From assembly GCA_038217425.1 (NCBI GenBank), contig JBBQPM010000079.1:1-29136 (forward strand): a stretch of DNA of 29,136 nucleotides. The letters are read 5' to 3'. The stretch's first letter is position 1. The number at the start of each line of letters is the position of its first letter. Below the pieces are notes generated by a model that was not told the DNA's origin, ran no database searches, and saw nothing but the letters and a program-made list of their open reading frames with translations. Both the position numbers and the translations under genes were made by a program. Of the stretch, positions 1 to 8,273 are shown piece by piece. This DNA comes from JAIEPT01 sp038217425 (lineage in GTDB: Bacteria; Planctomycetota; Planctomycetia; Gemmatales; Gemmataceae).

Positions 1-236
1 CATGGCACGATACAATCGTGCCCCACGACGGGAAGCTTACCGGTGCATGACGAAGCCGCCGTCGACGTTGAGGCGGGAGAAGCATGGCACGATACAATCG
101 TGCCCCACGACGGGAAGCTTACCGGTGCATGACGAAGCCGCCGTCGACGTTGAGGCGGGAGAAGCATGGCACGATACAATCGTGCCCCACGACGGGAAGC
201 TTACCAGTGCATGACGAAGCCGCCGTCGACGTTGAG
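1..236. repeat. 82-bp tandem repeat, about 2.9 copies, each with a hairpin and a copy of the SDR gene 3' end
   Basis: Units start at 1, 83 and 165; the last breaks off at about 236 inside the SDR gene. Each unit carries the perfect hairpin GGCACGATACAATCGTGCC (8-bp arms, 3-nt loop) at 4-22, 86-104 and 168-186. Each also carries a copy of the codons for the SDR tail NVDGGFVMH plus the stop codon. The two outer copies encode a final Arg where the real gene has Trp, a single-base difference. On the minus strand the hairpin is preceded by GTGG, like the foot of REP elements. The array runs off the left edge, so the true copy number is unknown. Confidence 0.9.
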
Positions 237-1010
237 CGTTTGGCCGCAGATGTTCTCCGCTCTCGGCGAGGCCAAAAACACCGCCAGCGCCGCCATGTCT
301 TCCGGCGTCTGCCAACGGCCCAGCGGCACCACCTTGCGGATCTTTTCGTCCGTCCAGGCCTCGTATGACAACTGCTGATCCGCGGGTTGCTGCCGCTGCC
401 AGGCTTCCCAGACAGCGCGGTTTAAGACCGTCTGTACCATGCCCGGGCAGAGCGTGTTGACGCGGACGTTGTGAGGCGCCAGATCCTTCGCGGCGCACTG
501 GGCGAAGTTGATGAGCGCCGCCTTGGCCGCGCTGTAGGGCGGGTCGGACTGCGATCCCATCTGCCCCGCGACCGACGAGATGAGCAGCACCGTCGCCGAG
601 CCTGCCTCCAGCAGCGCCGGCACGAACGCATGCAGCGTGTTGACCGCGGCCAGCACGTTGATCTCCAGCACGCGCGGCCAATCGTCGGGCTCGAGATTCC
701 AGAAGGGGAAACCGAACTTCCCCGAACCGATGCCGACCGCGAAGACCAGATGCTGCACGCCGCCCAGCTGCGCCTGAACCGTCGCCGCCGCCGACTTCAT
801 CTCGGCATAATTCACGGCGTCGAGGGTAAGGCCTAGGGCGTTGACGCCGAACTCGCGCGCCAGCGCCTGGGCGGTGTCGGCGGTATCGACGGCGCGATCG
901 AGCAGCGCGAGCTGGCAGCCCTCCCGAGCGAATTCGCGGGCGATGGCCAGGCCGATGCCGCGCGCCCCGCCGACCACGACGACGCGGCGCTGTGTGAGCT
1001 GAAGGTCCAT
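201..1010 (-). CDS. SDR-family NAD(P)-dependent oxidoreductase
   Basis: A 269-aa short-chain dehydrogenase/reductase, a cytoplasmic enzyme that oxidises or reduces an alcohol/carbonyl with NAD(P). The Rossmann dinucleotide motif is GGARGIG near residues 14-20. The catalytic Ser lies in LLISSVAG and the Tyr/Lys pair in YSAAK. The usual NNAG motif is replaced by a FAVGIG segment. The C-terminal NVDGGFVMHW is the typical SDR tail. I chose the start at 1010 because it lies one base past the stop of the upstream gene (TGA-C-ATG), which implies translational coupling; a longer in-frame start at 1190 would sit deep inside that gene. The substrate cannot be told from sequence; pairing with a secreted glycosidase-like protein suggests a sugar or polyol. 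The 3' end lies in a tandem repeat array. Confidence 0.9.
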   Translation of the reverse strand: MDLQLTQRRVVVVGGARGIGLAIAREFAREGCQLALLDRAVDTADTAQALAREFGVNALGLTLDAVNYAEMKSAAATVQAQLGGVQHLVFAVGIGSGKFGFPFWNLEPDDWPRVLEINVLAAVNTLHAFVPALLEAGSATVLLISSVAGQMGSQSDPPYSAAKAALINFAQCAAKDLAPHNVRVNTLCPGMVQTVLNRAVWEAWQRQQPADQQLSYEAWTDEKIRKVVPLGRWQTPEDMAALAVFLASPRAENICGQTLNVDGGFVMHW

Positions 1011-1011
1011 G

Positions 1012-4000
1012 TCACTTGTTCCCGAAGAAGTCCTTGAGGTTGATCTTGTAGGGCGCCGAGGGCTTCGACGTCTTGCCCGCCGCATCGACGTACGTCGCGA
1101 AAATGTAGAAGTCCTGATAGGCACGCAGCCCGCGAATGAGCTTGCCCGGCTCCTTCCACGCCTTGCCCAGCTGCAAAGCGCCCCGGCCATCTTCGTACGG
1201 CGAAACCCAGACGTCGTACTGCTTCGCGCCTTCCACCTTCGGGAAATGTACGAAGCACTGCGTGCCGTCCGCTTCTTGCGCCGGCAACGTGATCCGCTCG
1301 ATCTTGAGCGGCGCTCCGACCCCCTCCGCCATCATCGCTAATATCGGATTGCCCAGGCCCTTCACGTCCTTGGGAATCGGCATCCGCAAGGTCGAGAGCC
1401 GCACCGCCTCGGGCGTCGCGTCGTCTTTGCTCGCATATTCCGCGTAGAGATCGCCGAGCAGGACGTCGCTGCGGTCGGCGGGTTGCGGATCGTTGACGTA
1501 CATCACGTGCGTCCGGCGTTCGATGACGATCTTCTCCAGCGTCAGCGGCAGATCGATGACGCCGTCGCCGGTGCTGTACGGGCCCCACCAGGTGGTGCCC
1601 ACTTCGCGATAAAGATCGTACGGGCTGTTCGCGGGCATCTCCATGCGCAGGTAGCGCCAGCCGTCAAAATTGAAACTCGTCCAGCTATGCAGATCGTCGC
1701 AGTTCCAGGCCCCGCGTGTGCCCACGTTGATCCACTGCTCCCCCTTGGCGTCGCGCACGAAGTAGACCGCCCGGCCCCAGTCGCCGGACCCCTTCACCCA
1801 CATGCCCAGATGGCTCGACTTGCCGGGAATCACGATCGGCTTGGCGGGCGAGAGGACCGAGTAATAGGGCACGAAGACGCGATCCTTCTCCGGCTGATCG
1901 AAGTGTACCGCCAGCGCCTGGCCCCCTTGCGTCTTCGGCGCCTCAACGGTCTTGATCGTCATCTTGCTCGGGTAGCGGTAAATGTAAGGGAGGTGACTCT
2001 CCTCGTATTCCTGCTCCTTCTGCACGGCGATCTTCCAGGCGCCGTCGCCCAGGTTGGCGAGTTTCTGGGCGAGCTTGGAGGGTTGCGAATCGCCGTGATT
2101 GGGTTCGCCGAGCGACACCTGTGCGTCGGCGCCAAGCCCCTCGACGTAGCAAGGGGATTGGTCGAGCGTAAACGTGATCTTGTCTCCCTTCGCGACGAGT
2201 GACATCGGGTTGTCATTCTGATCGAACACCGTGACGTTGGCGCCCGTGGGGAGATTGAGCGTGACGGGGCGGGTGCCGCGCAGCGTCCACATCACGTGCA
2301 CGAGCTTGCCGGTTTTGTAGTGCTTGAACTGCAGGCAGTACGTATTGAGGCTTCCGGTCGGAATCCACTTGGCGTAGTTGGCGCGGTTGAGATGGCGGGT
2401 AAGCGTGGCCAGGGCGACGTACGCTTGCTTGGGCGTTTCCAGCGACATGCGATTGAGGACGCCGAAGCCGTAGTGTTGTTCGCCCCAGTAGCTGGCGGTG
2501 TCGAAAGCGGGGAAACCGCCGTTCTGAATGTCGACGCCGTAGACGAAGAGGAGCAGACTGTTGCGGATGGTGATGTCGGCATGCTCCTGGTCGGTGAGGG
2601 CGCCCGGACCGCTGGGGACGCACGGGCCTTCGTACATCGGCAGATAGGGCTTCGTGATGCCGGCCTCGGTCATTTCCTTCCGTGTCATGTACATTCGGTG
2701 AATCGAGACTTGATGGAATTGCTGCTCGGGGAGTCGTTCGAAGCAAGGGATATCGACCGCGACGCCGTCGATGAGTTTCGCCACGGCCTCGCGATCGCGC
2801 TGCAGAAAGTGGATCGCAAAGGCGGGGTCGCCGTGCGGCAGCAGGCATTTCACGTCGGGAAAGTGTTCGCGGACGATCTTGGCGCCCTCGATGAAGCCGT
2901 TACGGAACATTTCGTAACGCTCTTTCTCGTAGTCGGAGAACGGCGTTTCGGGTTCGCCGATGAACTTCGGGAAGATGCCATGCGTGAGCGGCCCGATGGA
3001 GGGCTCGGGAAAGAACGAGAGGAAGATGGGTCGACTGTTGGGCCCGGCGGCGGACTGGCGTTCCTTGAGGGTCTTGATGAAGTTGGCGCGGGCCTTCTCG
3101 AGGCCGAGCGTTTTGAGTTCGCCGGCGAATTTCGCGGTGACGTAATGATCGCCGGAGCCGGCGAACTTGAAGGTCTGGACTTGGTACTTCTCCATGACCT
3201 CGCGGGCCTTGTCGCCGTGGCGTTTGGTGTAGTCCTCGAAGGAACCGGGCGTTGCCTCGATGCCCGCCTTGACCATCGCGAGGAGCTGCTTTTCCGCGGA
3301 GGGCGTATTGTGGCCCCCGCCCCAGTTCCAGAAGCCGAAGAGCGGGCCGCGACCGAAGTCCCAGTTGCCGCGTTCGCGGGTGTCGGGATGGAGGTAGGCG
3401 ATGTCGCGCCGCTCCGTCACTATCGTCCTCGTTTTCGTGTCCTCGACGGTCAGTTTCGCGTGCCAAAGTCCATAGCTACTGGGCACATCGCCGCCGATTG
3501 TGAATTGCAGCGGCTTTTCGTTCACGCCGTACAGCCGCTTGAGGATGCGCGTCGATTTGACCCCATCGGGGCTCGTGAGATACAAGCATACTTCCGCCTC
3601 GGCGATCGGACCTCGCCGACTACGCAGAGTGACGTCGTAGTGCGGCACCTCGGGCGCCGTCCAAATGTGTGCGTATCGCGTCGGCGTAATCTTGACTTCG
3701 ATCGCTTCCTGTTCCGCCGTCATGGCGAAGACGTGGACGCTGCTCGGCAACCCCGCAGCGTGTTGGCTATAGTAGAGCGGATCGGGCGAGGCGCGGTAGA
3801 TCTGAACTTCTTTGGTCAGTTCGACGTCGACGTAGGCGAGGTCGTCGAACTCCGCGAGATCGCTGGAGTTGATCGGGATCGTCACGTGATAGAGCTGGCC
3901 CGCCTTGCCGTCGGTGGTTTTGACGGGGATGGTGCCGGCGGAGTTCGCCGAGAAGGCCGGGACTCGCTCAGCGAAGTTTTTGGGGAAGCCCGCCTGAGCG

Positions 4001-5043
4001 CGATAGAACTGAGCGGTCACCACCGGCACGCTATCCGTATCGCTGTCGGCCGCGGCGAGCAGATGCAGAGCGCGATAGCGGGCCATCGGCAGCCGCACGA
4101 CGATGCGGGCCGGGTCTTTGATGAGCGCCCCGCCCCAGCGCGACGTCAACGCGTCGGCGCCTCGGCCGCTGTAACGGCCCACCACGTTCCCTTGCCGAAA
4201 CCAACTCGTGCCCACGTCGACGTGATCGTTGCCGTCCGCGTCGGGTTCCGGGAGGACGAACGGGACGGCATGCTTGTAACTCAGCGACTTACGGTCCAGC
4301 TTCTGGCCGTCGATCTTCGAGGCGTTGACGACGCTTTCGAGCGGCACGGGGTAATAGATCCAGTTCTCATCGACCGGCGCCGACTTCTGCGCCGAGACCC
4401 GGCCCAGTTCGATGTTGGCGCCCAGCGTGATGCGTGCGAACCCGAGCGGGTTCAGCTCCGCCGCGGAGACCGCCGTCAGCGGAATGCCGTCCAGGGTGAC
4501 TTCGTAACCATTACTGCGTAACACTATTTCCAGGGCGAACCAGCGCTCGGCGAGCGGCTTGGAGGCGACCACGTCGGCCTCGACGTTAACGCGCAGCGAT
4601 TCGGGCCAGGCCAGGCTCCGCTCCACCGCGAACTGCGGGCGATACGTCCCCGTCGTCTTGTCCTTGGTCTTCGCGTCTGGGTTGTGGACGCTCCAGGCGA
4701 GGGCATTCGTGCCGGTCGAAAGCGAGACGTCTTTGCCTTTTTCCTTCAGATCGCTTGGATTGGTCAGCCCCAGGGCGATGGTCACGCCGGTCTTGACGTT
4801 CGGATTGGCGAAGCGAACGTCGACGCGGAGGCGTGTATCGGCAACCAACTTCCCATTGGTGATTAGTAGAAGCGATTTGCCCGCGGCGGCGATGGCCGGG
4901 CGGCCGTCCTTGGCGGCGACAAACTTGTTCGTTTTCAGCGCGGGGACGGTCCAGTTTGGATCGAGCACCCCGTCGGGAGTACTTTGTGCGAAGGCCGGCG
5001 CCGCCGCCAGGGAGAGGAAAAAGAGGTAAAGCAGGTCGCGCAT
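1012..5043 (-). CDS. Large secreted protein, putative clan-GH-A-like glycoside hydrolase with beta-sandwich domains
   Basis: A 1343-aa protein beginning MRDLLYLFFLSLAAAPAFAQ, a clear signal peptide with an AxA-type cleavage site, so it is exported. An in-frame start at 5112 would add 23 residues ahead of this signal. Residues about 30-230 look like a lectin/laminin-G-type beta-sandwich. About 560-900 look like a TIM barrel. Glu680 (in FFPEPS) and Glu805 (in MYEGP) sit where clan GH-A enzymes carry the acid/base (NEP-like) and nucleophile; this assignment is inference. The stretch after the barrel resembles the beta domain that often follows such barrels. About 1020-1220 is Trp/Gly-rich and resembles a carbohydrate-binding domain, and the last about 90 residues resemble a fibronectin-III-type fold. 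It is coupled to the downstream SDR gene. I cannot name the family; a non-catalytic polysaccharide-binding role is possible. Confidence 0.75.
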   Translation of the reverse strand: MRDLLYLFFLSLAAAPAFAQSTPDGVLDPNWTVPALKTNKFVAAKDGRPAIAAAGKSLLLITNGKLVADTRLRVDVRFANPNVKTGVTIALGLTNPSDLKEKGKDVSLSTGTNALAWSVHNPDAKTKDKTTGTYRPQFAVERSLAWPESLRVNVEADVVASKPLAERWFALEIVLRSNGYEVTLDGIPLTAVSAAELNPLGFARITLGANIELGRVSAQKSAPVDENWIYYPVPLESVVNASKIDGQKLDRKSLSYKHAVPFVLPEPDADGNDHVDVGTSWFRQGNVVGRYSGRGADALTSRWGGALIKDPARIVVRLPMARYRALHLLAAADSDTDSVPVVTAQFYRAQAGFPKNFAERVPAFSANSAGTIPVKTTDGKAGQLYHVTIPINSSDLAEFDDLAYVDVELTKEVQIYRASPDPLYYSQHAAGLPSSVHVFAMTAEQEAIEVKITPTRYAHIWTAPEVPHYDVTLRSRRGPIAEAEVCLYLTSPDGVKSTRILKRLYGVNEKPLQFTIGGDVPSSYGLWHAKLTVEDTKTRTIVTERRDIAYLHPDTRERGNWDFGRGPLFGFWNWGGGHNTPSAEKQLLAMVKAGIEATPGSFEDYTKRHGDKAREVMEKYQVQTFKFAGSGDHYVTAKFAGELKTLGLEKARANFIKTLKERQSAAGPNSRPIFLSFFPEPSIGPLTHGIFPKFIGEPETPFSDYEKERYEMFRNGFIEGAKIVREHFPDVKCLLPHGDPAFAIHFLQRDREAVAKLIDGVAVDIPCFERLPEQQFHQVSIHRMYMTRKEMTEAGITKPYLPMYEGPCVPSGPGALTDQEHADITIRNSLLLFVYGVDIQNGGFPAFDTASYWGEQHYGFGVLNRMSLETPKQAYVALATLTRHLNRANYAKWIPTGSLNTYCLQFKHYKTGKLVHVMWTLRGTRPVTLNLPTGANVTVFDQNDNPMSLVAKGDKITFTLDQSPCYVEGLGADAQVSLGEPNHGDSQPSKLAQKLANLGDGAWKIAVQKEQEYEESHLPYIYRYPSKMTIKTVEAPKTQGGQALAVHFDQPEKDRVFVPYYSVLSPAKPIVIPGKSSHLGMWVKGSGDWGRAVYFVRDAKGEQWINVGTRGAWNCDDLHSWTSFNFDGWRYLRMEMPANSPYDLYREVGTTWWGPYSTGDGVIDLPLTLEKIVIERRTHVMYVNDPQPADRSDVLLGDLYAEYASKDDATPEAVRLSTLRMPIPKDVKGLGNPILAMMAEGVGAPLKIERITLPAQEADGTQCFVHFPKVEGAKQYDVWVSPYEDGRGALQLGKAWKEPGKLIRGLRAYQDFYIFATYVDAAGKTSKPSAPYKINLKDFFGNK

Positions 5044-5118
5044 GGAGGAGATTCTCGGAGGGTTAAGATAGTTCCCAGAATACGGCGCCAAGGTGCGCAT
5101 AGCAAGCGGCACAAACGG

Positions 5119-5163
5119 AACAACCGCGTCTCATCCCCCTAAGGGCGACGAAACGCGGTTGTT
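5119..5163. other. Inverted repeat (11-bp perfect arms) upstream of the large secreted protein gene
   Basis: Arms AACAACCGCGT (5119-5129) and ACGCGGTTGTT (5153-5163) are exact reverse complements around a 23-nt spacer. The structure lies 76-120 bp upstream of the minus-strand start at 5043, so it could be an operator or a 5'-leader structure. It lacks the 3'-of-gene placement of the paired-hairpin elements. The rest of 5044-5280 holds the paired element at 5187-5254 and nothing else I can identify. Confidence 0.5.
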
Positions 5164-5186
5164 ACGGTTATCATGAACCCGGCGGT

Positions 5187-5254
5187 TGAGGGTCTCCGAA
5201 CCCGCTGGGATAAACGGAAGCGAATAGTAGATTCCAAGGGTTCGGACTCCCTCA
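5187..5254. repeat. Paired inverted-repeat element 3' of the GlsB/YeaQ-like gene
   Basis: Left arm 5187-5203 and right arm 5238-5254 are inverted copies matching at 15 of 17 positions, around a 34-nt spacer. The core TCCGAACCC recurs in the element at 9453-9543, preceded in both by TGAGG and three variable bases. The element begins 26 bp beyond the stop codon of the minus-strand gene at 5281. It could act as an mRNA 3' structure or terminator, or be a REP-like element. Confidence 0.6.
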
Positions 5255-5280
5255 CCCATTGGGCTTCGGCAAAGTCTCGC

Positions 5281-5595
5281 TTACATCGTGCGGCTGCTTC
5301 CGCTTCCGCTTCGGTCGGACATCGCCAGCACGCCCCACAGCACTAGCGTGCCGCCGACGACGGCCATGATCCAACCCGGCCAAGCCGTCTCGACGGCGTA
5401 GGCGCCATCGGGAGTGGTCATCAGATTCGGGCCGAAAATCATGCTGCCGATCCAACCGCCCACAAAGGCGCCGACGATGCCCAGGACCATGGTGAGGCCG
5501 ATGCCCATATTTTGCCTGCCGGGCACCAGAAGACGCGCGATCGCTCCGACGATGAGGCCAGCGACCATCCAGCTAATAAGGGTTCCGATGACCAT
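5281..5595 (-). CDS. GlsB/YeaQ/YmgE-family (transglycosylase-associated) small membrane protein
   Basis: A 104-aa inner-membrane protein. It has Gly-rich hydrophobic segments at about 5-22, 30-51 and 72-90, including the family hallmarks WMVAGLIVGAIARLLVPG and GIGLTMVLGIVGAFVGGWIG. Family members are stress-associated membrane proteins of unclear mechanism. The start is supported by AGGAG seven bases upstream of the ATG. The loop between the second and third helices is longer than in the roughly 80-90-aa enterobacterial proteins, and the protein ends in a Ser/Gly-rich tail. It is divergent from the esterase gene at 5759, so 5596-5758 probably holds both promoters. Confidence 0.9.
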   Translation of the reverse strand: MVIGTLISWMVAGLIVGAIARLLVPGRQNMGIGLTMVLGIVGAFVGGWIGSMIFGPNLMTTPDGAYAVETAWPGWIMAVVGGTLVLWGVLAMSDRSGSGSSRTM

Positions 5596-5758
5596 GACGA
5601 TCTCCTAATGAAATAAAGTAAGGCTTGGCGGTGACGACTCTTTGACCGATTTATTCCATTGCACATCGCATGCCAGCGAGCCGATTTTTCGTTTGCCTCG
5701 GGCGCCGAACTCGGCGATGATGGGGCGATCCAAACCTGAGTTTGTGGGAGTTCTTTTC

Positions 5759-7018
5759 ATGCGTTCCGCGATGCTATTTTTGGGATTCACGATGGCCGGT
5801 CTGATTTTCGCCGCCGACTTTCCGCCGCCGGAACAACTTCCCTCGCGCCCGGGATTGCCCGACCCGCTCGTCTTGCTGAACGGCACGAAAGTCACGAGTA
5901 AGGAAGATTGGCAGAGCAAGCGTCGGCCCGAACTCAAGGAACTCTTCCAGCACTACATGTACGGCGTCCTGCCGCCCAAGCCGGACAATGTCGCGTTCAA
6001 GATCGAGCGCGTGGATCCGAAGGCGCTGGGGGGCAAGGCGACGCTCAAGGAAGTCACGATCTCATTCGGCCCACCGAGCACGCCCAAGCTGCATCTGCTC
6101 GTCGTCGTGCCGAACCAGCGCAAGGGCCCGGCGCCGGTGTTTCTGGGCCTGAACTTTTCCGGCAACCACACGCTGCTCGCGGATCCGAAGATTCGCCTGA
6201 GCACCGTATGGATGCCCGAGCGTTACAAGGGGGTAAAGGCGAACCGGGCGACCGAGGAGAGCCGGGGCACGGCCGTCGACGTCTGGAATATCGAGGACGC
6301 CATCGATCGCGGCTACGCCGTCGCCACCCTCTATTGCGGCGACATCGATCCCGACCGCGCCGACGTGCGCGAGGGGATTCAGCCGCACCTCGCCAAGCCG
6401 GGCGCCAAGGCGTCGGACAGCGATTGGGGGACGATCGCCGCGTGGGCCTGGGGGCTGTCGCGCTGCATCGATTACCTCGCCACCGATGCCGACATCGACG
6501 CCAGCAAGATCATCGTCGTGGGCCATTCCCGGCTCGGTAAAGTCGCCCTGCTCGCCGGGGCCATGGACGAACGCATCGCCATCGCCATTCCGCATCAAGC
6601 CGGGTGCGGCGGCACGGCGCCGAGCCGCGGCGTCGTCGGCGAGCAACTCAAGGACATCAACACCCGCTTCCCGCACTGGTTCAACGGCAATTTCAAGAAA
6701 TTCAACCAGGCGCAGGACAAGCTCCCGTTCGATCAGCATTGCCTGGCGGCCCTGATGGCGCCTCGGCCTCTCCTCTTTTCCAACGCCGTCGACGACACCT
6801 GGGCGAATCCCGGCGGACAGTTCGAAATGCTCCAGGCCGCCGACCCCGTCTACCGCCTGCTCGGCGTGGAGGGTTTGAGCGCCAAAACGCGCCCCGCGGT
6901 CGGCACGCTCGTGGACAGCCGGCTCGGTTACTTCATCCGGGCCGGCAAGCATTCCATGAACAAGGAGGACTGGAAGATCTTCCTGGACTTCGCCGACAAA
7001 CATTTGAAGAGCAAGTGA
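5759..7018 (+). CDS. Secreted glucuronoyl esterase-like protein (CE15-type alpha/beta hydrolase)
   Basis: A 419-aa protein starting MRSAMLFLGFTMAGLIFAA, a signal peptide. GGGAG about 9 bases upstream supports this ATG over an in-frame start at 5642. CE15 enzymes cleave the ester between lignin alcohols and 4-O-methyl-glucuronoyl groups of xylan. Visible features are the nucleophile elbow GHSRLGK with Ser257, the conserved segment DQHCLAALMAPRPLLF, and His398 in GKHSMNKEDW as the probable catalytic base. Length and motif order match bacterial CE15 proteins. The fungal elbow is GCSRxG; His in place of Cys is usual in many bacterial members. It probably acts in the periplasm or outside the cell on plant-type or algal uronic-acid polysaccharides; the exact substrate is inference. 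Confidence 0.88.
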   Translation: MRSAMLFLGFTMAGLIFAADFPPPEQLPSRPGLPDPLVLLNGTKVTSKEDWQSKRRPELKELFQHYMYGVLPPKPDNVAFKIERVDPKALGGKATLKEVTISFGPPSTPKLHLLVVVPNQRKGPAPVFLGLNFSGNHTLLADPKIRLSTVWMPERYKGVKANRATEESRGTAVDVWNIEDAIDRGYAVATLYCGDIDPDRADVREGIQPHLAKPGAKASDSDWGTIAAWAWGLSRCIDYLATDADIDASKIIVVGHSRLGKVALLAGAMDERIAIAIPHQAGCGGTAPSRGVVGEQLKDINTRFPHWFNGNFKKFNQAQDKLPFDQHCLAALMAPRPLLFSNAVDDTWANPGGQFEMLQAADPVYRLLGVEGLSAKTRPAVGTLVDSRLGYFIRAGKHSMNKEDWKIFLDFADKHLKSK

Positions 7019-7066
7019 AACTTTCGGGCCCGATCCTGCGTATCATAGCGTGAAGGAGTACTGGCC

Positions 7067-8164
7067 ATGAACGACACGACGACGAAGCCGCGCAGGCGTT
7101 GGAAACTCTGGGTGACGGCCAGCATGGTCGCCGTGCTGGTTCTCACCGGCGCGGGTATGAGCGTCTGGCATTACCAGCAAAAGCGGGGCGAGTTGCGCGA
7201 CGACCTGCAGCGCATCCCCGCCGACGCCTTCGCCTTCGCCACCATCCGCATAGCCGACTACTGGCACAGCCCCGGCGGCAACCATCTGCGCGACTCCCTC
7301 AACCGTCATCATCCCCAGGCGCTGGGCCAAATGGAGCGCGAACTCGGCCTGGGGCCCGGCAATATCGAACGCATCACCCTCGTCGTCCCCAAGCTCGAGA
7401 CCCTCGAAAAAGTCTGGTACGGCTTCGTCGTCACCAACTGCCGGCTCGACGCCGACAAGATCGGTCAAGCGTACAACGAAAAGGCCGTAGAAGGATCCAT
7501 CGAAGGGAACACGTACTACTTCCGCAACGGCCTGGCGTACCACTTCATGAGTTACTACCAGGTGATGGTGGGGACCGAAGAGGGCCTGCGCCTCGCCCTA
7601 ACGACGCCGGCCGCGCAAGAGGGCCCGCTCAAAGGAGCGATCGACCTGGCGACGGCGGCTCAGCACCACATCATCGCCGGCGTCAATCCCCCGCAGGCGG
7701 CGCTCAAGGAGTATCGCGACAAGATTCCGCAACTCTTCCGGGCCGCCTTTCCGGCGTTCGTTTCCGATTCCTTTGTCGAAGGCGTCGCCTCAAAGTTCAC
7801 GCCTGCGCTGGAACTCCGCTCGGCCACGCTGCTCATCCACGAGGTCGACGGCCTCAACCTCCAGGCCCAGGTCCACTACGGCGACGAAGAGCGCGCCAGG
7901 CGCGCCAAGGAGGCGCTCGAGGGGAGCAAAGCGCTCGCCAAGCTCTCGATCCCGAGCGTGCGCAAGATGATTCCCCCCAATTTCCCCAAGGAGATCGGCA
8001 AACTCCTCACCGCCGTCGGCACGACGCTCGACAAGATGAAGCTGGAATCGCACGGCCCCGTGGTGCACGTGCCGTTTCACGTGCAGGACCAGTCGAGCCG
8101 CATCGGCGCGATGCTCGCCATGATGGTGCCGATGGTTTTGGGAAGCGACGCGGCAGCTCCGTAG
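7067..8164 (+). CDS. Unrecognised membrane-anchored protein with a large extracytoplasmic domain
   Basis: A 365-aa protein. A basic start (TTTKPRRRWKLW) precedes one transmembrane helix at about residues 13-33, followed by roughly 330 residues predicted outside the membrane. GAAGGAG about 10 bases upstream supports the ATG. The outer part alternates beta-like and amphipathic stretches (IPADAFAFATIRIADYW near 47-63) in the general style of planctomycete proteins that monitor or bind substrates at the membrane. I recognise no catalytic motif and assign no function. It follows the esterase gene by 48 bp on the same strand, so co-transcription is possible. Confidence 0.8.
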   Translation: MNDTTTKPRRRWKLWVTASMVAVLVLTGAGMSVWHYQQKRGELRDDLQRIPADAFAFATIRIADYWHSPGGNHLRDSLNRHHPQALGQMERELGLGPGNIERITLVVPKLETLEKVWYGFVVTNCRLDADKIGQAYNEKAVEGSIEGNTYYFRNGLAYHFMSYYQVMVGTEEGLRLALTTPAAQEGPLKGAIDLATAAQHHIIAGVNPPQAALKEYRDKIPQLFRAAFPAFVSDSFVEGVASKFTPALELRSATLLIHEVDGLNLQAQVHYGDEERARRAKEALEGSKALAKLSIPSVRKMIPPNFPKEIGKLLTAVGTTLDKMKLESHGPVVHVPFHVQDQSSRIGAMLAMMVPMVLGSDAAAP

Positions 8165-8273
8165 AGCATTTGCGTTGCCCGCGGCGGGACCGCCGATCAA
8201 TGCCGCTGGACAAGCCGATTTGCGTCGTGATAGGATAAGAACGTCGGTCACGTCATTCTTCGGGAGCGTCCCC

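Noticed and set aside
1..236. Short plus-strand peptides (MARYNRAPRREAY type) repeated in the tandem array
   Set aside because: They arise because the 82-bp repeat keeps the frame open; no ribosome-binding site or family support.
2296..4521. Long open frame (741 codons) on the plus strand inside the large minus-strand gene
   Set aside because: High GC leaves the antisense frame open. It shows no domain signature, while the minus strand has a signal peptide and coherent domains.
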